From assembly GCF_002101395.1 (NCBI RefSeq), contig NZ_CP019706.1:1426001-1490000 (forward strand): a stretch of 64,000 nt of DNA, given 5' to 3'. This document shows, piece after piece, positions 19,994-28,705 of this stretch (positions are counted from its first letter, which is position 1; each line of letters starts with the position of its first letter). The notes under the pieces are model-generated. The model did not search any database and was not told the DNA's origin. It saw only the letters and a program-made list of their open reading frames with translations. The position numbers were made by a program, and so were the translations under genes. The stretch is from Pantoea alhagi (GTDB taxonomy: Bacteria; Pseudomonadota; Gammaproteobacteria; Enterobacterales; Enterobacteriaceae).

Positions 19994-22600
19994 TCATTGT
20001 TTCACACCGGCAATGCCTGCCGTTGCGCTTCCTACGCCTTTGGGAAAAAACGACGCCAGCCAGGAAAGGAAGGCCGTCAGCATTAAGAACAACTGGCGTA
20101 ATCGCGCCGGCCCATACTCAGCCAGGCGGATGTAGCCTTTAAAGCCCAAAATCATTATGTCGGTCAGGCTTTGAATCGGTTTATCTTCCGGGAAGCCATC
20201 CTGCCACAGCGCCCAGGTATCGGCGCGGGCAAAGGTACACTGAATAAATTCAATATGTTCTGCCGTGGAAAGGTTAGTCAGGCGGATACCGGCCCGACGG
20301 CCAAATACGCGCTGCACCTTCGCCGGGAAGCTGAACTCCTGCTGACCACGTCGCAGCAGCAGAGAGATCTCTTCGCCATCTTTCAGCGCATCCGTTTCGC
20401 GCAGTTCGACGCCTACGCCACCGTCCGAATAGTCGCGCAGCGTACAGGGCAGCATATGACCATCCTGACGGGCAATCGCGGCGGGCATCGCCATCTCCAC
20501 GCGATGCGCCTCACGGATCTGACGCGCTTCGACCGAAACAGCCACCGCGCCGCCAAGAATAATCATGTTGTAGAACACCCACAGCAGACTGACCAGTACC
20601 GTCAATACCTCATTTTCCGGGCCGTAAGCGATACGCCAGCCCGCCATGAAAACGCCTGCCAGATTGAGCAGCACCAGAGCCATATAGGGCCTGGTAATCA
20701 CCCAGTCGAGATGCTGTTCCTCCACCAGACCGCCCTTGGCCGTCACGTTAAATTTGCCCTTGTGTGGATTAAACAGCGCCACGGTGGTGGGTCGGGCAAT
20801 GTACCAGGCCAGCACCGTTTCATAGACCTCACTCCAGAAAGAGTGGCGGTAGCGGCCCTGAATGCGCGAGTTGGTCAGGCTGGTATGCAGCATATGCGGC
20901 AGCACATAAATGGCGATCGCTAATGCCGGGGCAAAAATGATATAGGCATGCGCCAGCAGGAAGGCGAGCGGCGCCAGCAGAAAAATCAGGCGCGGAATGC
21001 CCGACAGGAAGTGCAGCATGGCGTTGGCATAGCAAAGTCGCTGTACCAGCTTCAGGCCACGGCCCATGAGGGGGTTATCGAGACGGAAAATTTGCACCAT
21101 GCCGCGCGCCCAGCGAATACGCTGACCAATATGCGCAGAAAGACTTTCCGTTGCCAGGCCAGCCGCCTGGGGAATACGTATATAGGCGGAAGTATGGCCG
21201 CGACGATGTAAACGCAGCGAGGTGTGCGCATCTTCCGTCACGGTTTCTACCGCAATGCCGCCGATCTCATCCAGCGCGCTGCGGCGCAGCACCGCACAGG
21301 AGCCGCAAAAGAAAGTAGCGTCCCAGGTATCGTTGCCATCCTGTACCAGACCATAAAACAGCGTGCCCTCGTTCGGCGTACGACGAAAACGGCCCAGGTT
21401 GCGCTCAAAAGGATCGGGAGAAAAAAAGTGATGCGGCGTTTGCAGCATCGCCAGCTTTTTATCTTTGATAAACCAGCCCAGCGTCATTTGCAGGAAAGAG
21501 CGCGTCGGCACATGGTCACAGTCAAAAATAGTGACAAATTCGCTCTGACATTCGGTACGCAGCGCATTATTGATATTGCCCGCCTTGGCGTGCTCATGCG
21601 TCGGGCGCGCCACATAACGCACGCCGACGCTGGCCGCAAAATCGCGGAACTCCTGGCGGTTACCGTCATCAAGAATGTAGATATTGACCTTATCTTTCGG
21701 CCAGTCGATGCCCAGCGCGGCATAAATAGTGGGTTTTACCACGCTCATTGGCTCGTTATAGGTGGGCACCAGCAAGTCGACTGTCGGCCACAGGCGCGGA
21801 TCTTCCGGCAGCGAGACCGGCTGACGATGCAGCGGCCACAGCGTCTGGAAATAGCCCAGCACCAGCACCACCCAGGCGTAGGTTTCCGCGCCGATAAGCA
21901 GCAGACCGAACGTCAGGCTGAGCGGATCGTCCCAGTTCAGCGTGGAGGTATAACGCCACCAGAGATAGCGGCAGGAAACCGTCAGCGACAGCACGATCAG
22001 CATCATGGTCGCCAGCCGACCCGGCACACGCCGCACCACCATCGCCAGCCCCCACAGCATTGCCACAAAGATAAACTGTGTAAACAGATCAAGCGGTTGA
22101 GAAATACAGAGCAGCGCCAGCAGGGCGGCAGCGATGCTGGATAAAACAAAGACTAATTTGCGCAGCGCTGGCGGCAGGCGGCTGAGCCGCTGTTCCAGCC
22201 GATCGCCATGTTGGATACGCTGCGGCAGGCGATCAAGCCACTGATGAAAGCCCTGACGCCAGCTGAACAGGTGGCGAAACGCGTTAAACCTTTTACGCTG
22301 GCTAACGGCACTGCCGTCCTGCGGCAGGAAAAGCAACAACCACAGGCTCTGTGTAAAAAAGCGCACGATGTCCAGCGGGCGCGGGCGCTCCGGAGAAATA
22401 TGCGGATAGAGCGTGCGGCGCTGCGCAATAATCCGCTGCCAGCCAGCGGTTTCAAAACGCAGCAGCGACCAGCCCAGCACCAGCCAGAAGCAGTGAATGC
22501 TGGCCGCCAGCCTTGAGGTGCCAGCATGAAGATAACCGTTATAACGCGCACTCAGTGCCTGCCAGGCTGGCGCCGCGATTAGCCAGCGTAACGGATTCAT
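19994..22600 (-). CDS. bcsA: Cellulose synthase catalytic subunit BcsA (GT2 with PilZ)
   Basis: This inner-membrane glycosyltransferase polymerises UDP-glucose into beta-1,4-glucan and extrudes it. GT2 motifs occur in order: ILDDGNRQEF, FDCDHVPTRSF (DxD), VTEDAHTSLRL (TED, catalytic base) and IGQRIRWARG (QxxRW). Several transmembrane helices flank the catalytic domain. The C-terminal PilZ domain shows REAHR (RxxxR) and DYSDGGVGVEL (DxSxxG), the c-di-GMP-binding pattern, so activity should depend on c-di-GMP. At 868 residues it is near E. coli length (872). Its start overlaps the bcsQ stop by 4 nt. All key residues are intact, so the enzyme should be functional. Confidence 0.97.
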   Translation of the reverse strand: MNPLRWLIAAPAWQALSARYNGYLHAGTSRLAASIHCFWLVLGWSLLRFETAGWQRIIAQRRTLYPHISPERPRPLDIVRFFTQSLWLLLFLPQDGSAVSQRKRFNAFRHLFSWRQGFHQWLDRLPQRIQHGDRLEQRLSRLPPALRKLVFVLSSIAAALLALLCISQPLDLFTQFIFVAMLWGLAMVVRRVPGRLATMMLIVLSLTVSCRYLWWRYTSTLNWDDPLSLTFGLLLIGAETYAWVVLVLGYFQTLWPLHRQPVSLPEDPRLWPTVDLLVPTYNEPMSVVKPTIYAALGIDWPKDKVNIYILDDGNRQEFRDFAASVGVRYVARPTHEHAKAGNINNALRTECQSEFVTIFDCDHVPTRSFLQMTLGWFIKDKKLAMLQTPHHFFSPDPFERNLGRFRRTPNEGTLFYGLVQDGNDTWDATFFCGSCAVLRRSALDEIGGIAVETVTEDAHTSLRLHRRGHTSAYIRIPQAAGLATESLSAHIGQRIRWARGMVQIFRLDNPLMGRGLKLVQRLCYANAMLHFLSGIPRLIFLLAPLAFLLAHAYIIFAPALAIAIYVLPHMLHTSLTNSRIQGRYRHSFWSEVYETVLAWYIARPTTVALFNPHKGKFNVTAKGGLVEEQHLDWVITRPYMALVLLNLAGVFMAGWRIAYGPENEVLTVLVSLLWVFYNMIILGGAVAVSVEARQIREAHRVEMAMPAAIARQDGHMLPCTLRDYSDGGVGVELRETDALKDGEEISLLLRRGQQEFSFPAKVQRVFGRRAGIRLTNLSTAEHIEFIQCTFARADTWALWQDGFPEDKPIQSLTDIMILGFKGYIRLAEYGPARLRQLFLMLTAFLSWLASFFPKGVGSATAGIAGVKQ

Positions 22601-23328
22601 GCGATCTCCTCGCGGATATGCATCATTAGCCAGTTCGCCAGCGTGGTGATCTCTTCGCTGGCCAGCGCCAGCGGCCGGTATTCTCCCAGCGGCTGTTTAT
22701 TTAGCAGTGCTTCAAACAGCGCTTCATCACGATGGATCATTAGCGGAATCAGATTGCGCAGCGTGCTGATCCACAGCTGATGCAGATCCTGCTGAACTTT
22801 GCTGTTGGCGTTAAACTGGTTGAGCAAATAGAGCGGCTGAAGATCGTCAACGGGCTGATGTAGTCGTAGATGAACGTTGCCATCGGCTACCAGCAGCTGA
22901 ATTAGCCGATTAGCCTGAGCATAAACCGGCTGCAGCCAGGGCTGCTCGCCGCCCGGCAAATCGAGTAAAACCCAGCGGTAATGGGTTTTTAACGCGGCAA
23001 GGTAAGGCAGCCATGCATGTGCGAACGGCGCTGGATCGGTGTAAAAGTGTGTGCGTTCTGCGCAGGTTAGCTGGCCAAACGGGATAAAGTCGGGGCCGTT
23101 GGGATAGCGTAACGCCACATGCTGCGGGTCTTCGCCGTCCAGCATGGCGCGCATCCAGCCGCGGGTCTCGCTCTGCGGCGTATTAAAATGCTGGCGCAGC
23201 TGATTGCTCGGCGACCAGTCCATCACGATGGTCGGCTCGCCCAGCTGCTGTAACGCCCAGGCCAGAGCCGCCGTCACGGAAGTGGTGCCCGCGCCTCCCC
23301 GCACGCCCTGTAGCGCTAAGACCGGCAT
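22597..23328 (-). CDS. bcsQ: Cellulose biosynthesis protein BcsQ (MinD/ParA-like)
   Basis: This SIMIBI-type ATPase homologue is required for polar localisation of cellulose synthesis in E. coli and is part of the Bcs cytosolic vestibule with BcsR and BcsE. The P-loop region reads GVRGGAGTTSVT: the ParA signature Lys is replaced by Arg and the Walker A Lys by Thr, as in E. coli BcsQ (GVRGGVGTTT). VLLDLPGG fits the Walker B region. There are 243 residues (about 250 in E. coli), with no premature stop of the kind that silences bcsQ in E. coli K-12. It overlaps bcsR by 13 nt and bcsA by 4 nt. Confidence 0.93.
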   Translation of the reverse strand: MPVLALQGVRGGAGTTSVTAALAWALQQLGEPTIVMDWSPSNQLRQHFNTPQSETRGWMRAMLDGEDPQHVALRYPNGPDFIPFGQLTCAERTHFYTDPAPFAHAWLPYLAALKTHYRWVLLDLPGGEQPWLQPVYAQANRLIQLLVADGNVHLRLHQPVDDLQPLYLLNQFNANSKVQQDLHQLWISTLRNLIPLMIHRDEALFEALLNKQPLGEYRPLALASEEITTLANWLMMHIREEIA

Positions 23329-23519
23329 GCATTTTCCTTTTGTTGCGCAGATAGCTCATTTAATAATGGCCAACGTGCAAGGATAGCTGCCAGTCGCTCT
23401 TCACGCGCAATATCAACATAGCGAAATGCAGAAAAAGAAAAAGCTTCGCTAAGCTTACTAATGTCATCATTTAGCCTGAAATTATCAGACTTAACAGAAA
23501 TTTCTTGCGGTTGTTTCAT
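23316..23519 (-). CDS. bcsR: Cellulose biosynthesis protein BcsR
   Basis: This 67-residue soluble protein starts the bcsRQABZC operon. The C-terminal half, YVDIAREERLAAILARWPLL, lines up with E. coli BcsR (YADISQREQLAAALKRWPLL). BcsR forms a complex with BcsQ that regulates the synthase. The N-terminal third is divergent. It overlaps bcsQ by 13 nt. Its small size, position and conserved RWPLL motif make the assignment secure. Confidence 0.88.
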   Translation of the reverse strand: MKQPQEISVKSDNFRLNDDISKLSEAFSFSAFRYVDIAREERLAAILARWPLLNELSAQQKENACRS

Positions 23520-23692
23520 TTACCTTGCCATTTAGAAAGACATTGAATAGCGTTTAATTTCCTTACCAACAGTAAGGATAAAGACATAAGTGTATGAGCT
23601 GGCACTTTATTATATTTGTTTAAATTATCCAGGCGAAATAAATCCCTGTCTATAATAAAATAGCTTCTGTTGAACCAATTTGCGAAACTTCT
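23520..23692. promoter_or_regulatory. Divergent promoter region bcsRQABZC / bcsEFG
   Basis: This 173-nt A+T-rich interval separates the two cellulose operons. A good -10 hexamer TATAAT is at 23651-23656 on the plus strand, but no convincing -35 sits at the right distance, so an activator may be needed. I see no obvious operator. Confidence 0.55.
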
Positions 23693-25243
23693 ATGGCACT
23701 CTCTTTTACGCTCGGCATTGAGCAGGTTCAGAATGAATTAATAGAAATGCAGCCGCCGGGCTGCTACTGGCTTACCGTTAACCGACCTGATGATGCCCGT
23801 TTGCTGGCGCGTCAGGTAATTAACGCTCAGCAGGCGCTGACGCTAATTAGCGCTGGTGAAAAGCCGCAATCATTACTGGAACCCGCGCTGCCCAATGGGC
23901 CAGAGCGTATTCCTTTTTATTCTTTGCCGGAAAAACGTCGTGCGCTGTTAGATTTACCCGAAGATTTAGCCCGAACGCTTTCAGCGAAGCCGCGATTAAT
24001 ATTATTTTTCACTGATTTTTCTTTCATAGAAAGACTATCACCTGTGGAATTAATCGTATGGATAAAAAAGATCAACCGTACACTGGCCGCTCGTCATAGT
24101 TGCCTGTTAATTATTACTTCCGGCTCCGGTGTAAATAGTTTACGTCAGACATTACTGAGCACCTTTCGGCAATTAAACGGCCTGGCTCATCTGGAATATC
24201 AGCAGGACAGCTGGAACTACCGTGTTAGCTGGTGGTGTCACGATCAACGTTTGATGGCGGATCGGGCGCTACGCTTAACCGCGCGCGGCTCCGGCTTTGC
24301 GGCAATGCGTGAAAATGACCAGAACACACCGCTGACGCTGAATGATGAAGCCATTTGTATTGCAGAACGTCAGGTTCTGGAGGGCGCGCCGCCCCTCTCC
24401 AGCCACTGGCAGCTATTTGACAGTAACGATATGGTTGCCTCACGCGCTCAGCAGGCGGATTCCGCCACGGTGATTTTCTCGCTAAACCATAACGAGGAGA
24501 TCCGCATACTCTCGCAGCATATCCACACTCTGCGGCGCATGCGCGGAGCCGGGCTGAAGATTATGGTACGTGAAATGCAAACCAGCCTGCGTTACAGCGA
24601 TGAGCGCCTGCTGCTGGCCTGCGGCGTTAACGCCATCGTGCCCTTTGGCGCACCGATGTCGCGCTTTTTGACCACGCTGGAAAGCCTTCAGGGACAGCGT
24701 TATAACCGCCACGTGCCCGTCAATCTTGATGCGCTGTTGCAGTCGCTGCAGCCGCTGCAGCAGCGCGGTTTTTTATCGCTGGATACCTTTTGCCAGTCGG
24801 TTACGCAGCTGGTCAGCAATACGCTACTGCCGGAAAATGGCAAAGGGCTGCTGGTGGCATTGCGCCCGGTGCCTGAGCTAAGACCAGAGCAAGCACTTAC
24901 ATTATGTAAGCCGCGTCGTTATGGCGACCTGGTAACGGTACGCGGCGATCGGCTCTATCTGTTTCTCTCTTCATGCCGCTATAACGATCTTGATACCGCG
25001 CTGAAGTTTATTTTCCGGCTGCCGCACGATGAGCTGTTTTCTAACCGCCTGGTCTGGTTTGAAGATTTACAGATCCTTTCTGAAGTCAGGCAGATGAAAA
25101 CGCTGGTGCCGGAGGCGTGGAAAGATATGCCGCCAGCCGCGAAGGTGGTGCTGCCGGAAGTAACGCCGCCGCAGCCGGTTGAACGTCAGACACCGCAGCC
25201 GGTGGTGCTCAGCTTTAATAAATCGGGGGCTGTGCGCGAATGA
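23693..25243 (+). CDS. bcsE: c-di-GMP-binding cellulose synthesis protein BcsE
   Basis: BcsE is a cytosolic regulator that binds c-di-GMP through a GIL (degenerate GGDEF-like) domain and supports maximal cellulose production with BcsR, BcsQ and BcsF. The C-terminal segment KPRRYGDLVTVRGDRLYLFLS carries the RxGD c-di-GMP-binding motif in the same context as E. coli BcsE. EGAPPLSSHWQLF and IHTLRRMRGAGLKIMVRE are also conserved. There are 516 residues (523 in E. coli); the N-terminal third is the most divergent part. No strong Shine-Dalgarno precedes the ATG. It begins the bcsEFG operon, with a 4-nt overlap into bcsF. Confidence 0.93.
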   Translation: MALSFTLGIEQVQNELIEMQPPGCYWLTVNRPDDARLLARQVINAQQALTLISAGEKPQSLLEPALPNGPERIPFYSLPEKRRALLDLPEDLARTLSAKPRLILFFTDFSFIERLSPVELIVWIKKINRTLAARHSCLLIITSGSGVNSLRQTLLSTFRQLNGLAHLEYQQDSWNYRVSWWCHDQRLMADRALRLTARGSGFAAMRENDQNTPLTLNDEAICIAERQVLEGAPPLSSHWQLFDSNDMVASRAQQADSATVIFSLNHNEEIRILSQHIHTLRRMRGAGLKIMVREMQTSLRYSDERLLLACGVNAIVPFGAPMSRFLTTLESLQGQRYNRHVPVNLDALLQSLQPLQQRGFLSLDTFCQSVTQLVSNTLLPENGKGLLVALRPVPELRPEQALTLCKPRRYGDLVTVRGDRLYLFLSSCRYNDLDTALKFIFRLPHDELFSNRLVWFEDLQILSEVRQMKTLVPEAWKDMPPAAKVVLPEVTPPQPVERQTPQPVVLSFNKSGAVRE

Positions 25244-25428
25244 CACTTATTGATGGCGTGCAGATTTTAATTCTGCTGGTGCTGATCGCGCTGCTGCTGA
25301 GACCACTGTATACCCGTTGGCTTCCCGCCCGCTGGCGCAGCGTCACGCAACGGCTGTTGCCGCCACGCTCATTAAAATATGAAGGTACCTGGCAACGTCA
25401 GCCCAACAAAACGGATAAAGATAAATAA
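25240..25428 (+). CDS. bcsF: Small membrane protein BcsF
   Basis: This 62-residue protein has a single N-terminal transmembrane helix (about 5-22, GVQILILLVLIALLLRPLY) and a basic cytoplasmic tail. In E. coli BcsF recruits BcsE to the membrane and acts with BcsG. The gene overlaps bcsE by 4 nt (ATGA) and bcsG by 1 nt (TAATG), so all three are translationally coupled. Identity rests on topology, size and position. Confidence 0.88.
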   Translation: MTLIDGVQILILLVLIALLLRPLYTRWLPARWRSVTQRLLPPRSLKYEGTWQRQPNKTDKDK

Positions 25429-27089
25429 TGACTGAGAGTAAAAAGACGCCGTCTTCCACGGCTGCTTTCTGGCGTAACTGGCGCGGGCTGGGCGGCTGGA
25501 ATTTCTATTTTTTAATTAAGTTTGCGCTGCTGTGGTTCGGCTACCTTAATTTTCATGCCTTGACGAACCTGGTATTCCTTGCCTGGCTGTTGTTTCCCCT
25601 TCCCTCGCTGCGACTGCACCGTCTGCGTAGCTGGATCTCATTACCGCTCGGCTTTGCGCTGTTCTGGCACGATACCTGGCTCCCCGGCCCGGAAAGCATT
25701 ATCAGCCAGGGCGGGCAGCTGGCAGGCTTTTCCGGTGCTTATCTGCTCGACCTGGTTAACCGGTTTATTAACTGGCAGATGGTGGGCGCCGCCTTTGTGA
25801 TGCTGGTGCTGTATCTGTTTATTTCCCAGTGGGTGCGCATCACGGTGCTGGTGTCGCTACTGCTGATCTGGATAAACATAATCAATCTCGCCGGGCCCGC
25901 TGTTTCACTGCTGCCGACCAAATCGGCCACGCCGGACGTGGTGCTGAACAACAAAACGCCAGCCAATAACGCAGCGGCGGATAAAAATGCCCTGGATGAA
26001 TCCGCCCCGCCGACCAGCGCCAACCTGACGGCTTATCTGAACCGCTTTTATCAGACGGAAAAGCAGCGCGTTACGCAATTTCCGACGACGCTGTCGCCTG
26101 ACTCACAGCCGTTTGACATCCTGGTTATCAACATCTGTTCGCTCGCCTGGTCAGATATTGATGCGGTTCAGCTACGCGATCATCCGCTGTGGAAGCATTT
26201 TGATATTCTGCTCAGCAACTATAATTCTGCGACCGGCTACAGCGGACCGGCCGGTATTCGTTTGCTGCGCGCCAGCTGCGGTCAGACCTCCCATAGCGAT
26301 CTGTATAAACCCGCCGATCGGCAGTGCTATCTGTTTGATAATCTGGCGAAGCTGGGCTTTAAAGAACAGTTGATGATGGACCATACCGGCGTTTTTGGTA
26401 ATTACCTGAAAGAGCTGCGTGTCGATGGTGGTCTTCAGGCACCGTTGATGTCGCAGGCCGGGATTACGCCAGAACTGACCTCGTTTGACGGCTCCCCGGT
26501 CTATAACGATGCGCAGCTGATGCAGCGCTGGCTGGACGATCGTACTAAAAGCAACGATGCGCGCACCGCAACGTTTTACAATGTGATCCCATTGCATGAC
26601 GGCACGCGCAACCTCGGCACTACCGGAACCGCGCCTTATAAGCCGCGTGCGCAACTGCTGTTCGATCAGCTGGATACTTTCCTGACAAACCTGGAAAAAT
26701 CGGGACGTCAGGTACTGGTGATTATGGTGCCGGAGCATGGTGCCGCCGTGGTAGGCGATAAGATGCAAATGTCTGGCCTGCGTGATATTCCCAGCCCGGG
26801 CATTACGCATGTTCCGGTAGGTGTTCGCTTTGTCGGCATGAAGGCTCCGCATCAGGGACAACCGTTGACGGTGGATACGCCGACCAGCCTGCTGGCCATT
26901 TCTGAACTGATTTCACGTGTGGTTGACGGGCAGGTATTTAATGCAGCGAATGTAAATATGTCGGTGCTGACGGAAAACCTGCCGCAGACGCCGGTTGTTT
27001 CAGAAAATGATAATGCCATCGTGATGATGTATCAGGGCAAACCCTGGATACGCCTGAACGGCGGCGACTGGGTGCCCTATCCGCAATAA
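25428..27089 (+). CDS. bcsG: Cellulose phosphoethanolamine transferase BcsG
   Basis: BcsG transfers phosphoethanolamine to the glucan, giving the modified cellulose of enterobacterial biofilms. The N-terminus has about five transmembrane helices (to about residue 155) followed by a periplasmic alkaline-phosphatase-superfamily domain. The nucleophile serine sits in YNSATGYSGPAGIRLL. A conserved Cys is in VINICSLAWSD and the metal ligands in MVPEHGAAVVGDKM, matching the catalytic set described for E. coli BcsG. There are 553 residues (559 in E. coli). Together with BcsEF this predicts that the strain makes modified rather than plain cellulose. It ends 149 nt from a convergent chemoreceptor-like gene. 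Confidence 0.95.
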   Translation: MTESKKTPSSTAAFWRNWRGLGGWNFYFLIKFALLWFGYLNFHALTNLVFLAWLLFPLPSLRLHRLRSWISLPLGFALFWHDTWLPGPESIISQGGQLAGFSGAYLLDLVNRFINWQMVGAAFVMLVLYLFISQWVRITVLVSLLLIWINIINLAGPAVSLLPTKSATPDVVLNNKTPANNAAADKNALDESAPPTSANLTAYLNRFYQTEKQRVTQFPTTLSPDSQPFDILVINICSLAWSDIDAVQLRDHPLWKHFDILLSNYNSATGYSGPAGIRLLRASCGQTSHSDLYKPADRQCYLFDNLAKLGFKEQLMMDHTGVFGNYLKELRVDGGLQAPLMSQAGITPELTSFDGSPVYNDAQLMQRWLDDRTKSNDARTATFYNVIPLHDGTRNLGTTGTAPYKPRAQLLFDQLDTFLTNLEKSGRQVLVIMVPEHGAAVVGDKMQMSGLRDIPSPGITHVPVGVRFVGMKAPHQGQPLTVDTPTSLLAISELISRVVDGQVFNAANVNMSVLTENLPQTPVVSENDNAIVMMYQGKPWIRLNGGDWVPYPQ

Positions 27090-27238
27090 AACCCGGTTCT
27101 GGCGGTCGCGTTATATACCGGCGTCCGCCACGTTTTAACTTCGGGAGAAAAGAAGTCCGTATCGTTTCACTACGCTGACTTGATCGTTAACCGTGAGCGT
27201 ACGCTAAATGATGCGGGCTTTTTTAATGGCCGTGAGAC

Positions 27239-28282
27239 TCAGGCAATATAGTCCGGAGCAATTTGCTCGATCAGGCAATCGATAATCAGGATTACCTGTG
27301 AGCTGGCCTGCTCTATTTTCTCCAGAAAGTCGGCCATTGCTGTAACATCATTCTGGCAAAATGCGGTTAACGCTGCACGTCCACTGTTATGAACTTCGGC
27401 GTGAGGCCGTTCAAGCTGACGAAATTTCTCGTTTCCGACAAACAGCGCATGTCCTTCCCCTTCGTAATACCATTTGCCCAACCGGCATTCATGATGGGTG
27501 TTAACTTTGCCTTTCTTATCTTTATTGAACAGCAGGGAATAGACCTGTTGCTTCCAGACAATATGATCAAGCTTCACCGTATTCAGAAATTGCTGCCGGG
27601 AAATAAAGCGAATAACGGATTGCATACGCGCTGAACGTTTGATCACCTCTTCTAAGGCTTCGCAGGCTTCATTAACCTCTTGTCTGACAATTACGTGGGC
27701 CCTGATGACGGTTGTACCGTTATCAGAAACCTGATCGGCCGACTTTTTAATATCGTTAGTAATTTTTTCTATTTTGGCAGACTGGTTTTTTACCTCTTCC
27801 GCAAGGCATTTGACTTCCTTTGAAAGCACGGTAAAACCACGCCCCATAGTGCCCACCCGGGCAGCCTCTATCGCTGAATTGATCGCCAACAGATCGGTTT
27901 GGTTAGCCAGACGGTTAATATCGCTTACACATTCCCTGATATCCTCTACCGATGCCTGCAACGTCCGGCTGACCTCATTGCCATTTTCAGCATGCTTTTC
28001 AAACTCGCACATCTTATCCAACAGCGCATGAATAAAGTTTCTTGCCTGCAGGTTCTTCTCATTAAGTTTTTCAATGATTTCCTCCTCTTTTTTCAGCTGT
28101 TCGCTGGAGGTAAGCAACGAGTTGCGAATAACCTCAACGTTATTAATGCCTGACAGGAGGTTTTGACAAATAATGCGTTCATAAAGCGAATTATGATGTG
28201 TTGCTATTATTTCTTGCAGCACCACTTCATTTTCATCAGATGATTTTTCCCTTAATCCAAATAACTCTGAAGCATATTTCAT
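27239..28282 (-). CDS. Soluble methyl-accepting-type receptor with C-terminal CZB zinc domain
   Basis: This 347-residue protein has no transmembrane segment and no signal peptide. The first part (about 1-110) is helical and coiled-coil-like with no recognisable sensor domain. The MCP signalling hairpin tip is intact: NRLANQTDLLAINSAIEAAR followed by VGTMGRGFTVLSKEVKCLAEE. The C-terminal CZB (chemoreceptor zinc-binding) domain shows KLDHIVWK, CRLGKWYYEGEG and RPHAEVHNSG, supplying the 3His/1Cys zinc site. CZB receptors such as Helicobacter TlpD and the CZB of E. coli DgcZ respond to zinc or oxidants. The gene converges on bcsG and looks richer in A+T than its neighbours. It could couple to CheA/CheW or act locally on cellulose control; the sequence does not decide. 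No named orthologue is recognised. Confidence 0.85.
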   Translation of the reverse strand: MKYASELFGLREKSSDENEVVLQEIIATHHNSLYERIICQNLLSGINNVEVIRNSLLTSSEQLKKEEEIIEKLNEKNLQARNFIHALLDKMCEFEKHAENGNEVSRTLQASVEDIRECVSDINRLANQTDLLAINSAIEAARVGTMGRGFTVLSKEVKCLAEEVKNQSAKIEKITNDIKKSADQVSDNGTTVIRAHVIVRQEVNEACEALEEVIKRSARMQSVIRFISRQQFLNTVKLDHIVWKQQVYSLLFNKDKKGKVNTHHECRLGKWYYEGEGHALFVGNEKFRQLERPHAEVHNSGRAALTAFCQNDVTAMADFLEKIEQASSQVILIIDCLIEQIAPDYIA

Positions 28283-28705
28283 ATTAAATCCGTTTATTTA
28301 TCCATCCATTTTTTATTAAAAATCACGCCCCATGCGGTCGTTAACATCCACCTTCATTAATAACATAGAGCGTAACGGCGTCCTGATAACCATCAAGCGA
28401 TAAATGGAGCAAGTATATGCATTATTTTGTATAGAAAGGTCATTATATCTAAAGAAGCGGTTTTGGGAGTTTTCTTTTAATCAGAAGAGAAATAAAACTA
28501 AATGGATGGATTAATTCATTAATAACAAAAATAAAGCGTAGCAGGTAATACATGACGGTAAATCAGATGACTAACGGGAACGTATGCTGCGTATAAAATA
28601 GCGCATCCGGGCTTGTGAAAGGCAATAATAAGCGAGGCGAAGCCTGCCTGTGACAGATAAAATTGAACGCGGAGCACGTTTAAATCTACCTGCTCCGCGT
28701 TAAGC
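28283..28705. other. Intergenic region between the CZB receptor gene and dppF
   Basis: This is A+T-rich DNA upstream of the receptor gene, followed by the dppF hairpin. I see no open frame with a ribosome-binding site and no RNA gene that I can identify. Confidence 0.5.
28666..28701 (-). terminator. Probable terminator of the dpp operon
   Basis: AACGCGGAGCA / TGCTCCGCGTT is a perfect 11-bp stem with a 14-nt loop immediately after the dppF stop. The following T tract (CAATTTTAT) is weak. Confidence 0.7.

Noticed and set aside
21224..22144. 306-codon plus-strand open frame opposite bcsA
   Set aside because: It is fully antisense to the conserved bcsA gene; its Arg/His/Gln-rich composition is typical of reverse-frame shadows.
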